From positions 1-39,742 of the forward strand of contig JACHLF010000015.1 of assembly GCA_014204435.1 (NCBI GenBank): DNA of 39,742 nt, written 5' to 3'. This document shows positions 17,580 to 26,858 of this stretch, piece by piece (positions within the stretch are counted from its first letter, which is position 1; every line of letters begins with the position of its first letter). The stretch comes from Mycobacteroides chelonae (GTDB lineage Bacteria > Actinomycetota > Actinomycetes > Mycobacteriales > Mycobacteriaceae). Position numbers and translations under genes: made by a program. The notes under the pieces are model-generated. The model was given only the letters and a program-made list of their open reading frames with translations. It was not told the origin of the DNA and made no database searches.

Positions 17580-18467
17580 ATGAGTCAAGCCGCGTCCACG
17601 AAGCGTCCCGTACACATCCGGGTCCTGCCGAGTGTGATGACAGTGCTGGCGATCTGCGGTGGCCTGTCGTCGATCAAATTCGCCTTCGACGGAAAGCCAT
17701 ATATCTCGCTGACGTTGATCGCCGCGGCGGCGATCCTCGACGGCCTCGACGGCCGGATCGCCCGGCTGTTGGACGCGACGTCGCGGATGGGTGCCGAGAT
17801 CGACTCACTGGCCGATGCGGTGAACTTCGGTGTCGCCCCCGCAGTGGTTCTGTACATCTCGCTGCTGGCGGATACCCCCACCGCGTGGGTCTTTTCGCTT
17901 CTCTACGCGGTGTGCATCGTGCTGCGGCTGGCACGCTTCAATACGTTGCTCGACGACGACACCGCGCCCGCGTTCACCAAGGAGTACTTCGTCGGCGTGC
18001 CGTCCCCCGCGGGAGCACTGATGGTGCTGGCTCCGCTGGCCGCGTACCTGCAGTTCGGCGACGGATGGTGGTCGTCGGTGTGGGCGATATGCGCGTGGAC
18101 GGTCTTAGTGTCCATGCTCATCGTCAGCCAGATACCCACCGCTGCCATGAAGTCCGTGTCGGTGCCGCCGCGGATGGTGGTGTTGCTCCTGGCGCTGGTG
18201 ACGGTCGCCGCGGCCTTGCTGCTGCAGTATCCGTACGTGCTGCTGCTGGTCCTGATCGTGTTCTACCTGACGCACATCCCCTTCGCCTGGCGCAGTCAGC
18301 GATGGGTCGCGGCACGGCCCGAATCCTGGGACGCCAAGCCCAAGGAGCGGCGGGACCTTCGCCGTGATCAGCGACGCGATCAGCGACGCGCCTTCCGCCA
18401 GGCAGCCCTGCCCAAGAGGCGTACCGCCGAACGTCTGGGCCTGCGCCGCCCCGGCAGGCCACGCTAG
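17580..18467 (+). CDS. pssA: CDP-diacylglycerol-serine O-phosphatidyltransferase
   Basis: The 295-residue integral membrane enzyme makes phosphatidylserine from CDP-diacylglycerol and serine. The CDP-alcohol phosphatidyltransferase signature DG-x2-AR-x8-G-x3-D-x3-D is intact at residues 57-79 (DGRIAR, G71, D75, D79). About seven hydrophobic segments lie between residues 20 and 240. The last 40 residues are very basic (RRDQ-type repeats), which suggests binding to the cytosolic face of the membrane or to acidic lipid. It follows psd by 10 bases and precedes the CDC48-like gene by 6, so it is in an operon. The ATG start gives the family N-terminus; frames further upstream read through psd. Confidence 0.95.
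   Translation: MSQAASTKRPVHIRVLPSVMTVLAICGGLSSIKFAFDGKPYISLTLIAAAAILDGLDGRIARLLDATSRMGAEIDSLADAVNFGVAPAVVLYISLLADTPTAWVFSLLYAVCIVLRLARFNTLLDDDTAPAFTKEYFVGVPSPAGALMVLAPLAAYLQFGDGWWSSVWAICAWTVLVSMLIVSQIPTAAMKSVSVPPRMVVLLLALVTVAAALLLQYPYVLLLVLIVFYLTHIPFAWRSQRWVAARPESWDAKPKERRDLRRDQRRDQRRAFRQAALPKRRTAERLGLRRPGRPR
18366..18389 (+). repeat. 12-bp perfect tandem repeat inside the 3' end of pssA
   Basis: GATCAGCGACGC occurs twice in direct succession and encodes part of the arginine-rich RRDQRRDQRR tail of PssA. The repeat unit is a whole number of codons, so change in copy number would keep the frame. Confidence 0.8.
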
Positions 18468-18473
18468 GACCGT

Positions 18474-20660
18474 ATGAGCTCCCTCACACTCACCGCGCGC
18501 CTCAACACGTCGGCAGTCGATTCGCGACGCGGTGTGGTCCGGCTTCATCCGGAAGCTATTGCAGCCCTGGGTATCCGAGAATGGGATGCGATCTCATTGA
18601 CCGGCTCGCGTACTACCGCCGCCGTGGTCGGAATCGCGCCGCGCTCGATCCCGGCCGGAACCGCCCTGCTCGACGACGTCACGCTCTCGAACGCGGGCCT
18701 CCGCGAGGATGCCTCGGTCATCATCGCGCCGGTGACGGTGTACGGTGCACGATCGGTCACGGTAAGCGGTTCCTCACTTGCCACTCAGTCTGTTTCGTCC
18801 GCCACGCTTCGGCTGGCCTTGTTGGGCAAGGTGATGACAGTCGGCGATACGGTCTCGCTGCTGCCACGAGACCTGGGGCCCGGCACATCCACATCGGAAG
18901 CGACGTCGGCGCTGGCCCGATCGGTGGGAATCACCTGGACCTCCGAACTGCTGACGGTGACCGCGGTCGACCCCGGCGGACCGGTCAGCGTGCAGCCCAA
19001 TTCGCTTGTCAGCTGGCAGGGCTCGGCCCCGTCGAATCCAGCGACGCTGCCGACGACGCAGTCTCCGAACAGCACGGTCGACATTGCCCCGCCCTCGGAC
19101 CCGCTCGTGACGATATCCGTGGAGGACCTCAAGGGCTCCGAGGCGCAGGCCGCACGGCTCACCGAATGGCTCAAGCTGGCCCTCGATGAACCAGGCCTAC
19201 TGAAAACACTAGGCGCCCAACCCAATCTGGGCGTGTTGATATCAGGTCCGGCAGGCGTCGGCAAGGCCACACTGGCGCGGGCCGTCTGTGCGTCGCGCAC
19301 ACTCGTCGAGTTGGACGGACCTGAGGTAGGGGCGACCACCCCCGACAGTCGACTCAACGCGATCCGCGAGGCGGTGAGCCGGATACCGCAATCCGGTGGG
19401 GTCCTGCTGATCTCCGATATCGACGCCCTGCTGCCGGCCACGGCCGAGCCCGTGGCCACGCTCATCCTAGCCGAGTTACGTTCCACAGTAGCCACTTCCG
19501 GCGTGGCGTTCATCGCGACCACCGCGCATCCAGACCGCATCGACGTGCGGCTGCGCACTCCGGAACTCTGCGACCGCGAGCTGGGCCTGAGCTTGCCGGA
19601 CGCGGCCACCCGAAAGTCACTACTCGAGGTCCTCTTGGCGAAGGTCCCGTCGCGGGACTTGCAGCTCGATGAGATCGCAGCGCGGACACCCGGATTCGTG
19701 GTGACCGACTTGGCCGCGCTGGTACGTGAGGCGGCGTTACGCGCCGCCGCCCGCGCCAGCGAGAAGGCCATTGCACCGGCGCTCGGCCAAGAGGATCTTG
19801 TCGGTGCGCTGTCGGTGATCCGTCCGCTGTCTCGGTCCAGCACCGAGGAGGTGGCCGTAGGCTCGATAACTCTCGAAGACGTCGGCGATATGGTGGCGAC
19901 CAAACAGGCACTGACAGAAGCGGTTCTGTGGCCGCTGCAACACCCCGACACCTTTGAACGCCTCGGCGTGGATCCACCCCGCGGTGTGCTGCTGTACGGT
20001 CCACCCGGCTGTGGCAAGACCTTTGTGGTGCGTGCGCTGGCCAGCTCGGGCCGCTTATCGGTGCACGCGGTCAAAGGCGCCGAGCTGATGGACAAATGGG
20101 TCGGGGCCTCCGAGCAGGCCGTACGCGAGCTGTTTCGGCGAGCGCGCGATTCGGCACCGTCGCTGGTGTTCCTCGACGAGGTGGACGCACTGGCGCCGCG
20201 GCGCGGGCAGAGCTTCGACTCGGGTGTCACTGATCGCGTGGTAGCCGCCCTGCTCACCGAGCTGGACGGAGTCGAACCGCTGCGCGACGTGGTGGTGCTC
20301 GGCGCCACCAACCGACCCGAACTCATCGACCCGGCCCTGCTTCGTCCCGGCCGCATGGAGCGTCTGGTGTTCGTCGAACCCCCGGATACTCAGGCCCGTA
20401 AAGACATCCTCAAGACGGCGGCCCGATCGGTACCGCTGCACGCCGATGTTGATCTAGATGCCCTTGCCGCCGAGCTCGACGGCTTCTCGGCCGCGGACTG
20501 CGCGGCGTTGTTGCGCGAGGCCGCGATGGCGGCGATGCGGCGATCCATCGACGCTGCCGATGTCACCGTCGCCGATATCGAAACCGCGCGGACCACTGTG
20601 CGCCCTTCGCTGGATCCCGTGCAGGTGGCATCACTGCGCGCGTTTGCCGACAACCACTGA
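18474..20660 (+). CDS. CDC48/p97-like double AAA ATPase (Rv0435c type)
   Basis: The 728-residue protein has an N-terminal double-psi-barrel-like region (about 1-170) and two AAA modules. D2 is canonical: GPPGCGKT at 509-516, Walker B FLDEVD with D568-E569, sensor ATN at 611-613, and arginine fingers in RPGR (624-627). D1 is degenerate: the Walker A reads GPAGVGKA (258-265) with Ala in place of Thr/Ser, and Walker B is ISDID without the catalytic Glu. D1 may therefore bind nucleotide but hydrolyse poorly. Relatives unfold or extract proteins from complexes and membranes; the substrate here is unknown. It starts 6 bases after pssA, with AGGA upstream, and closes the moeA2-psd-pssA block. Confidence 0.92.
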   Translation: MSSLTLTARLNTSAVDSRRGVVRLHPEAIAALGIREWDAISLTGSRTTAAVVGIAPRSIPAGTALLDDVTLSNAGLREDASVIIAPVTVYGARSVTVSGSSLATQSVSSATLRLALLGKVMTVGDTVSLLPRDLGPGTSTSEATSALARSVGITWTSELLTVTAVDPGGPVSVQPNSLVSWQGSAPSNPATLPTTQSPNSTVDIAPPSDPLVTISVEDLKGSEAQAARLTEWLKLALDEPGLLKTLGAQPNLGVLISGPAGVGKATLARAVCASRTLVELDGPEVGATTPDSRLNAIREAVSRIPQSGGVLLISDIDALLPATAEPVATLILAELRSTVATSGVAFIATTAHPDRIDVRLRTPELCDRELGLSLPDAATRKSLLEVLLAKVPSRDLQLDEIAARTPGFVVTDLAALVREAALRAAARASEKAIAPALGQEDLVGALSVIRPLSRSSTEEVAVGSITLEDVGDMVATKQALTEAVLWPLQHPDTFERLGVDPPRGVLLYGPPGCGKTFVVRALASSGRLSVHAVKGAELMDKWVGASEQAVRELFRRARDSAPSLVFLDEVDALAPRRGQSFDSGVTDRVVAALLTELDGVEPLRDVVVLGATNRPELIDPALLRPGRMERLVFVEPPDTQARKDILKTAARSVPLHADVDLDALAAELDGFSAADCAALLREAAMAAMRRSIDAADVTVADIETARTTVRPSLDPVQVASLRAFADNH

Positions 20661-20695
20661 AAGGGGTTGCTTCGCGCCGATCGTCGGACGCCCCG

Positions 20696-20701
20696 TAAAC
20701 T
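20696..20701 (+). promoter_or_regulatory. Possible -10 element (TAAACT) of the mrp operon
   Basis: TAAACT fits TANNNT and would start transcription near 20708, giving a leader of about 33 bases before mrpA. It lies in the only gap (80 bases) between the CDC48-like gene and mrpA. No convincing -35 is seen. Confidence 0.35.
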
Positions 20702-20740
20702 AGTCACCACGACACCCCGCCCAACAATCGATAGACGGGA

Positions 20741-23596
20741 GTGCCTTTGCTTGCCATTCTGCTTGCCCACGCCTTGGCGGCCGCGGTGGCGCCGCTACTT
20801 GTGGCGCGTGTCGGCCGACTGGCGTTCTACCCCATTGCTCTGGTCCCCTTGGGTTCGCTGATCTGGGTCTTGGCAAGGTGGCCCGGCGGTGGGCACGGCA
20901 TCCGGGTGGACATCCCGTGGGTACCCGAGCTGGCCATGGACATCGTGCTGCGCTTCGATTCCCTGGCCGCGATCATGAGTGTGCTGGTGCTGGGTATCGG
21001 GTCACTGGTTCTCTTCTACTGTGCGAGCTACTTCAGACACCGCGACGGGCACATGGAACCTCGCCTTCCCAGCTTCGCTGCCGAGCTGGTGGCCTTCTCC
21101 GGCGCCATGTTCGGCCTGGTGATCAGCGACAATCTGCTGCTGCTCTATATCTTCTGGGAATTGACCACCGTGCTGTCGTTCCTGCTCGTGGGCCACTATG
21201 CCGAACGCCTCGCGAGTCGGCGCGCGGCGGTTCAGGCACTGCTGGTCACCACCGCCGGCGGTCTGGCCATGCTGGTCGGGGTCATCGTGCTAGGTCACGT
21301 GTGTGGCAGCTTCCTGCTGTCCGACCTCTTCGCCCAGCCGCCCGCGGGCATAGCAGCCAACGTGGGCCTGGTATTGGTGTTGGTCGGCGCGCTGAGTAAA
21401 TCCGCCATTGCGCCCCTGCACTTTTGGCTACCGGGCGCCATGGCTGCGCCTACTCCGGTCAGCGCCTATCTGCATGCCGCGGCCATGGTGAAGGCCGGCA
21501 TCTATCTGTTGGCCCGCCTGTCGCCCGGGTTCGCCGAGGCGACACCGTGGCGTCCGATTGTGCTGATACTGGGCATCGCGACGATGATCCTGGCGGGCTG
21601 GCGTGCCCTGCGTGAGTACGACCTCAAGCTGATTCTCGCCTTCGGCACCGTGAGCCAACTCGGATTCCTGGTGGTGCTCACCGGAACCGGTGACCCTGAC
21701 ATCCTGTTGGCCGGTCTGGTCATGCTGTGCGCGCATGCCCTCTTCAAGGCCGCACTCTTCATGGTGGTGGGGATCGTCGACCACACCGTCGGCACCCGCG
21801 ATATCCGCAAGCTCGCCTGGTTGGGCAACCGTCGTCCGGACTTGATGGTGATCGCCGCCCTCGCCGCGGCAAGTATGGCCGGAGTGCCGTTCACCCTCGG
21901 ATTTGTCGGCAAGGAACTGGCTTTCGCCACGGTGCGGCATAGCCAGATGCTCGGTTCTGCCGCGCTCTGGGTATTGGCCGGGATTGTCATCGGTTCGATG
22001 TTCACCATCACCTACAGCATGCGATTCATGTGGGGGGCATTCGCCCGCAAAGGTTTACCCGAACCCAGTGCGCGTGTGCAGGGCATGCACGCACCGACTC
22101 CCGCCTTCCTGGTGGCACCCGCGCTGCTATCGGTGGCGGGCGTCGCGGCCGGCATGCGGCCCGACTGGCTCAACTGGGCACTGGGCAGCTACGCCGATCC
22201 CGTGGACGCCCACATCGCCATCTGGGAAGGCTTCGGAGTTCCACTGCTGCTCACCGCCATTGCGCTCGTGGTCGGTATCGCCGTGTTCTTCTCACGGGGG
22301 CGCCTGCGCCGGGCGCGGCTCGCCGTCAATCCACTGGGCAATGCCGACCGCGGGTATGACACGGTGCTGCGCGGCGCCGACGTGCTGTCCCAGCGACTGA
22401 CCGCACTGACCCAACGAGGCTCGATCCCTTTCACCCAGGCCACCATTCTGGTGACCCTGGTGATGCTGCCGACGAGCGTGCTGGCACTCGGCGCCCGGGA
22501 CCAAGCACATCTGAAACTCTGGGATTCTCCCTTGCAAGGGGTGGTCGGTCTACTGATGTTGGCGGCCGCGCTCGGTGCGACCGTCATGCGCAACCGTCTG
22601 GCCGCGGTGCTGCTGGTAGGCATCACCGGCTACGGGACCGGAGTGATCCTCGCGCTGCACGGTGCGCCGGACCTGACGTTGACGCAGTTCCTGGCCGAAA
22701 CGCTGACGCTGGTGATATTCGTCTTGGTGCTGCGCGCCCTGCCCGCCGAATCGGATACAGAGCAGGCCAAAAGATTCCGGCTACCGCGCGCCGTGCTGGC
22801 GATAGCAGTCGGCTGCACGGTCACCGCGCTCGGGGTATACGCGATGGCCGCCCGCCGCGATCGCCCGATCGCCGATCTACTCCCCGAGGCGGCGTACCAG
22901 CGCGGGCACGGCGCCAACACGGTGAACGTTCTACTGGTGGACATTCGCGCATGGGACACCCTCGGCGAGATCTCGGTGCTGCTGGTCGCAGCGACGGGTG
23001 TGGCCTCATTAATGTTCCGGCACAGACGTTTTGGTCGGGCCCCCCGCGTCGGAGATGCCGCCGGTCAACCCGATGTCGTGGTGGCATCCGGGATCTGGCT
23101 GCGCGGCAGCGACCTGCGCGATCCCAAGCACCGATCATTGGTCCTCGAAGTCGCGACGCGGCTGATCTTTCCGCTTGTCATGGTGCTGTCGTTCTATTTC
23201 TTCTTCGCCGGGCACAACGTTCCGGGTGGTGGCTTCGCGGGAGGCTTGACGGCCGGCTTAGCCCTGGTCCTGCGCTATCTCGCCGGCGGACGCTACGAGC
23301 TGGGTGAGACGCTGCCCTTTGACGCCGGCAAGATCCTCGGCCTCGGCCTGGTGTTCTCCGGCGGCACCGCACTAGTCTCGATGCTGCTGGGTGCTCCCGT
23401 TTTATCCTCGGCCACAATTCAATTCGATGTGCTGGGGTTCGGGCACGTCAAGATCGTGACCGCCATCTTCTTCGATCTAGGCGTTTACCTGGTGGTGGTC
23501 GGCCTGGTGCTCGATGTGCTGCGCAGCCTGGGCGCGCGCCTAGATGTCGAGCTCGAAGAGTCTCCGCGCGATCGAGGAGGGGTGCGCGCATCATGA
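20741..23596 (+). CDS. mrpA: Na+/H+ antiporter subunit MrpA with fused MrpB domain
   Basis: The 951-residue polytopic membrane protein is the large subunit of the Mrp/Mnh cation-proton antiporter. The antiporter-like core resembles NuoL: E140 in FWELTT, K220 in SKSAIAPLHFWLPGAM, and H245/K251 in AYLHAAAMVKAG. The MbhD/MbhE-like part follows (about 600-790), with HGAPDLTLTQFLAETL. The last 150 residues are an MnhB domain (VATRLIFPLVM, GHNVPGGGFAGGL), so subunits A and B are one polypeptide. The complex expels Na+ or other cations in exchange for protons and aids salt and alkali tolerance. The GTG at 20741 is assumed; a TTG two codons later (20747) has GGGAG at better spacing. mrpC overlaps its end by 4 bases. 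Confidence 0.93.
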   Translation: MPLLAILLAHALAAAVAPLLVARVGRLAFYPIALVPLGSLIWVLARWPGGGHGIRVDIPWVPELAMDIVLRFDSLAAIMSVLVLGIGSLVLFYCASYFRHRDGHMEPRLPSFAAELVAFSGAMFGLVISDNLLLLYIFWELTTVLSFLLVGHYAERLASRRAAVQALLVTTAGGLAMLVGVIVLGHVCGSFLLSDLFAQPPAGIAANVGLVLVLVGALSKSAIAPLHFWLPGAMAAPTPVSAYLHAAAMVKAGIYLLARLSPGFAEATPWRPIVLILGIATMILAGWRALREYDLKLILAFGTVSQLGFLVVLTGTGDPDILLAGLVMLCAHALFKAALFMVVGIVDHTVGTRDIRKLAWLGNRRPDLMVIAALAAASMAGVPFTLGFVGKELAFATVRHSQMLGSAALWVLAGIVIGSMFTITYSMRFMWGAFARKGLPEPSARVQGMHAPTPAFLVAPALLSVAGVAAGMRPDWLNWALGSYADPVDAHIAIWEGFGVPLLLTAIALVVGIAVFFSRGRLRRARLAVNPLGNADRGYDTVLRGADVLSQRLTALTQRGSIPFTQATILVTLVMLPTSVLALGARDQAHLKLWDSPLQGVVGLLMLAAALGATVMRNRLAAVLLVGITGYGTGVILALHGAPDLTLTQFLAETLTLVIFVLVLRALPAESDTEQAKRFRLPRAVLAIAVGCTVTALGVYAMAARRDRPIADLLPEAAYQRGHGANTVNVLLVDIRAWDTLGEISVLLVAATGVASLMFRHRRFGRAPRVGDAAGQPDVVVASGIWLRGSDLRDPKHRSLVLEVATRLIFPLVMVLSFYFFFAGHNVPGGGFAGGLTAGLALVLRYLAGGRYELGETLPFDAGKILGLGLVFSGGTALVSMLLGAPVLSSATIQFDVLGFGHVKIVTAIFFDLGVYLVVVGLVLDVLRSLGARLDVELEESPRDRGGVRAS

Positions 23597-24051
23597 CCAA
23601 TCTCGGCCTGCTCATCATCATCGGCGCCCTGACCGCGTGCGGCGTGTACCTGATGCTGGAACGCAACCTGACCCGCATGGTGTTGGGCCTGCTTCTCTCC
23701 GGAAATGCGGTGAATCTGCTGATCCTCACCGTGGGTGGTCCTTCCGGCAATCCACCGATAATCGGCCGCCAGTCCGCGGGCCGCACCACGGTGGCAGATC
23801 CGTTGGCCCAGGGCATGATCCTGACTGCGATCGTCATCACCATGGGTGTCGCCGCATTCACACTTGCCCTGATCTACCGGATGTTCACCCTGGAAGCCGA
23901 CGATGTCGTGGACGACGACGCCGAAGACGCGCGCGTCGCCCAGGAACCGCCGGAGCCGGTCACCGACGAGGACGAGGACGAACTGTCGGGGCCAACCGAC
24001 GAGGACTCCCCTGCCGAGCTCGACGCCCTGCCTGCAGGTGAGAAGTCATGA
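23593..24051 (+). CDS. mrpC: Na+/H+ antiporter subunit MrpC
   Basis: The 152-residue protein has three membrane segments (about 4-24, 28-50 and 72-98) with the NuoK-like pattern expected of MrpC, including MLERNLTRMVLGLLLSGNAVNLL. After the third segment comes an unusually long acidic tail (about 104-152), rich in Asp and Glu, that is absent from short bacterial MrpC proteins. The ATG overlaps the mrpA stop by 4 bases (ATGA), and GAGGAGG stands just upstream. mrpD starts inside its stop codon in the same way. Confidence 0.92.
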   Translation: MTNLGLLIIIGALTACGVYLMLERNLTRMVLGLLLSGNAVNLLILTVGGPSGNPPIIGRQSAGRTTVADPLAQGMILTAIVITMGVAAFTLALIYRMFTLEADDVVDDDAEDARVAQEPPEPVTDEDEDELSGPTDEDSPAELDALPAGEKS

Positions 24052-25649
24052 GTGCCATGGCTGTTCTGACACCACTGCCGGTGCTCATTGCGACGACTGC
24101 CGCCGCGCTGACCCTCATCGCGGGACGTCGGCCCCGGCTGCAGCTGCTGATCACCGTCACCGCATTGACCACGGTGCTGGGTGTCTGCGCCGCGCTGCTG
24201 TACCTGGCGGATCGGGACGGCACCTTTGCGCTGGCTGTCGGCGGCTGGGGGCCAACCCCGGAGAAGCTGGGCCCGCTCGGGATCACCCTTGTGGTAGATC
24301 ACCTTTCGGCGCTGATGCTGGTGGTGTCCGCCATCGTTCTCCTGGCGGTGGTGCTGTACGCGGCGGCTCAAGGTATCCGAGACGGCGACGAACGGCAGCC
24401 GGTGTCGATCTTCATGCCCACCTATCTGGCGCTGTCGGCTGGTGTGTGCAACGCCTTCCTGGCAGGCGACCTCTTCAATCTGTACGTCGGTTTCGAGGTG
24501 CTGCTGGCCGCGAGCTTCGTGCTGTTGACCATCGGGGCCAGCGCTGACCGGGTACGGGCGGGCATCTCGTATGTGATGGTCTCGATGATGTCCTCGGTGG
24601 TCTTCCTGCTGGGCATCGCCTTCGTGTACGCGGCAACGGGAACTCTCAACATGGCCGAAATCGCGGTCCGCGCAGACGTCATCCCGTCGGGCACCCGCCT
24701 GGCGATCTTCGCCGTGCTGCTGGTGGGCTTCTCCGTCAAGGCCGCCGTCTTCCCGTTGTCGACGTGGCTGCCCGACTCGTACCCGACCGCTCCGGCGCCG
24801 GTGACGGCGGTCTTCGCGGGATTGCTCACCAAGGTGGGTGTGTACGCCATCATCCGGGCGCATTCCCTGCTGTTTCCGGGTGGTGGTTTGAACACGGTGC
24901 TACTGGTGGCCTCGCTGCTCACCATGATCGTCGGCATCCTGGGTGCCATCGCACAAAGCGATATCAAACGGCTGCTGTCCTTCACACTGGTGAGCCATAT
25001 CGGATACATGATCTTCGGCATTGCGCTGTCCAACGAACTCGGCATGTCCGGCGCCATCTTCTATGTGGCACACCACATCATCGTGCAGACGACGTTGTTC
25101 CTGGTGGTGGGACTCATCGAACGTCAGGCAGGGGCATCGTCGCTGAATCGCCTGGGTGGCCTTGCCGCCGCGAGTCCGCTGTTGGCCTTCGCATTCGTGG
25201 TGCCCGCGCTGAATCTGGGCGGTATCCCGCCGTTCTCGGGTTTCATCGGCAAGGTCGCACTTCTGGAGGCCGGATCTCTACAGGGCTCGGTGCTTGCGTG
25301 GACCCTCGTGGCCGGAGGAACCATCACCAGTCTGCTGACCCTCTATGCAGTGGCACGGGTGTGGACCATGGCGTTCTGGCGGCCGCGAGCCGAAGCGCCC
25401 GAAGGTGACCTGGCCGCGGCGACACCCACAGCTCTTCTCGACGATGCCGAGGACGTCGCATTCGTGGACCGCGCGGATGTCGGCAGGATGCCTGCCGGCA
25501 TGTTGGCGCCCACCTTGGGATTGATCGCGGTCGGGCTGGCCCTGACGGTCTTCGCGGGGCCCATCATCGGAATCAGCGACCGCGCGGCCGCCGAGGTGCG
25601 TGACCGCACCATCTACATCAGCGCCGTCCTCGGGGGTGGCCCGCGATGA
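24048..25649 (+). CDS. mrpD: Na+/H+ antiporter subunit MrpD
   Basis: The 533-residue protein has about 14 membrane segments and belongs to the NuoM/NuoN-like proton-translocating family. Typical parts are the Glu in LYVGFEVLLAASF, the Lys in FSVKAAVFPLSTWLPDSYP, and the segment APAPVTAVFAGLLTKVGVYA. Together with MrpA it forms the ion path of the antiporter. A hydrophilic loop rich in Ala and Asp precedes the last membrane segment. The start overlaps mrpC by 4 bases, and the stop overlaps mrpE by 4. Confidence 0.95.
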   Translation: MSAMAVLTPLPVLIATTAAALTLIAGRRPRLQLLITVTALTTVLGVCAALLYLADRDGTFALAVGGWGPTPEKLGPLGITLVVDHLSALMLVVSAIVLLAVVLYAAAQGIRDGDERQPVSIFMPTYLALSAGVCNAFLAGDLFNLYVGFEVLLAASFVLLTIGASADRVRAGISYVMVSMMSSVVFLLGIAFVYAATGTLNMAEIAVRADVIPSGTRLAIFAVLLVGFSVKAAVFPLSTWLPDSYPTAPAPVTAVFAGLLTKVGVYAIIRAHSLLFPGGGLNTVLLVASLLTMIVGILGAIAQSDIKRLLSFTLVSHIGYMIFGIALSNELGMSGAIFYVAHHIIVQTTLFLVVGLIERQAGASSLNRLGGLAAASPLLAFAFVVPALNLGGIPPFSGFIGKVALLEAGSLQGSVLAWTLVAGGTITSLLTLYAVARVWTMAFWRPRAEAPEGDLAAATPTALLDDAEDVAFVDRADVGRMPAGMLAPTLGLIAVGLALTVFAGPIIGISDRAAAEVRDRTIYISAVLGGGPR

Positions 25650-26248
25650 GCCGAGTGCGTCCGATATCGATCAAGAACCTCGCCCTGTACGGTCCGCGTG
25701 AGATCGCGCTGCGGGCATGGACCTTGGTGTGGCTCATGTTGGTGTGGACAATGCTGTGGGGCAATTTTTCGGTGGCCAACACCATCACCGGATTGTTGGT
25801 GGCTCTGGTTGTCACGGTGCTGCTACCGATGCCACGGCTGCCGGTCGAAGGCCGGCTTCATGTGGTTTCCATGGTTCGGCTGGCCTTCACGGTCGCCTGG
25901 TACATGGTGCTGTCCAGTCTGCACGTCGCCTGGTTGGCCATCAGTCCGGGTCCACCACCATTGAGTGCGGTACTGCGGGCGCAGATTTCGGTGAAGTCGG
26001 ACCTTGTGATGGCGCTTCTGATAAACACCCTGACGATCATTCCCGGATCGGTGGTCCTGGAGATCGACCAGGAGCGCCGGCTGGCATACGTACACGTGCT
26101 GGACGTGGGCTCACCCAAGGCCGTGGCTAGCTTTTTTGCCCAATTGTGGCAATTGGAAAAGCTTTTCATCTCGGCGTTTGAACGTGACATCGATTGGCAC
26201 CCCGACAGCACCGTTGTCGACGACCCCGAGACGAGGATGGGCGTATGA
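25646..26248 (+). CDS. mrpE: Na+/H+ antiporter subunit MrpE
   Basis: The 200-residue protein matches MrpE: hydrophobic segments lie at about 25-65 and 78-105, followed by a cytosolic domain with the conserved block LVMALLINTLTIIPGSVVLEID. MrpE is needed for assembly or full activity of the Mrp complex. The start overlaps mrpD by 4 bases, and the stop overlaps mrpF by 4. The N-terminus has a short basic stretch before the first membrane segment. Confidence 0.92.
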   Translation: MSRVRPISIKNLALYGPREIALRAWTLVWLMLVWTMLWGNFSVANTITGLLVALVVTVLLPMPRLPVEGRLHVVSMVRLAFTVAWYMVLSSLHVAWLAISPGPPPLSAVLRAQISVKSDLVMALLINTLTIIPGSVVLEIDQERRLAYVHVLDVGSPKAVASFFAQLWQLEKLFISAFERDIDWHPDSTVVDDPETRMGV

Positions 26249-26535
26249 GCCTCGTATGGCAGATCGCCGCGGTGCTACTCATCGCCGCGGCCACCGTCAC
26301 CATGTACCGGCTGCTCGCCGGGCCCAACACGTTGGACCGCCTTGTCGCCGTGGATACGCTAGTGGCCGTCACCATGTGCGCACTCGCCGCGTGGGCGGCC
26401 TACAGCCTGGATTCCACTGTGCTGTATGGAATTGTCGCGCTTTCTCTGATCAGTTTCCTGGGTTCGGTGAGCGTGACACGATTCCGGGTGCCCGATACCG
26501 CGATCGACCCGCAGGAACCGGGGCGCGGCCGATGA
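26245..26535 (+). CDS. mrpF: Na+/H+ antiporter subunit MrpF
   Basis: This 96-residue protein has three membrane segments and the MrpF block YRLLAGPNTLDRLVAVDTL, in which the acidic residues lie at the membrane face. The ATG at 26245 overlaps the mrpE stop by 4 bases. An earlier in-frame ATG would add 17 charged residues read through mrpE and is less likely. The stop overlaps mrpG by 4 bases. Confidence 0.93.
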   Translation: MSLVWQIAAVLLIAAATVTMYRLLAGPNTLDRLVAVDTLVAVTMCALAAWAAYSLDSTVLYGIVALSLISFLGSVSVTRFRVPDTAIDPQEPGRGR

Positions 26536-26858
26536 ACCCCCTCCTCGATGCGATCTCTGGAGCGCTGGTGCTACTCGGATCCGTGCTGGCCCTGACCGCC
26601 GCGATCGGCGTGGTGCGCTTTCCCGACACCCTGGCCCGCATGCATGCGGCCTCCAAGCCGCAGGTGTTGGGGCTCTTGCTGGTGCTGACCGGTGCGGCGC
26701 TGCGGCTTCGCGGTCATGCCGACGTCAGCATGATCGTGCTCACCGGACTGTTCACCATCATCACGGCGCCGGTGGTCGCACACCGCGTGGCACGGTTGGC
26801 ATATCGCGAGCGCAGTGTGCGTGACGATCTGATGACCACCGACGAACTAGAGCGCTAA
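26532..26858 (+). CDS. mrpG: Na+/H+ antiporter subunit MrpG
   Basis: The 108-residue last subunit of the operon has three membrane segments and the MrpG signature GVVRFPDTLARMHAASKPQ. It completes the A-C-D-E-F-G set, with B fused to A. The ATG overlaps mrpF by 4 bases. Its TAA stop overlaps the stop of the convergent EspI-like gene by 3 of 4 shared bases, so there is no room for a terminator between them and the two transcripts must overlap. Confidence 0.93.
   Translation: MNPLLDAISGALVLLGSVLALTAAIGVVRFPDTLARMHAASKPQVLGLLLVLTGAALRLRGHADVSMIVLTGLFTIITAPVVAHRVARLAYRERSVRDDLMTTDELER

Noticed and set aside
18785..20356. Open frame of about 520 codons antisense to the CDC48-like gene
   Set aside because: Ser/Arg-rich shadow translation. 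The sense strand has complete AAA motifs.
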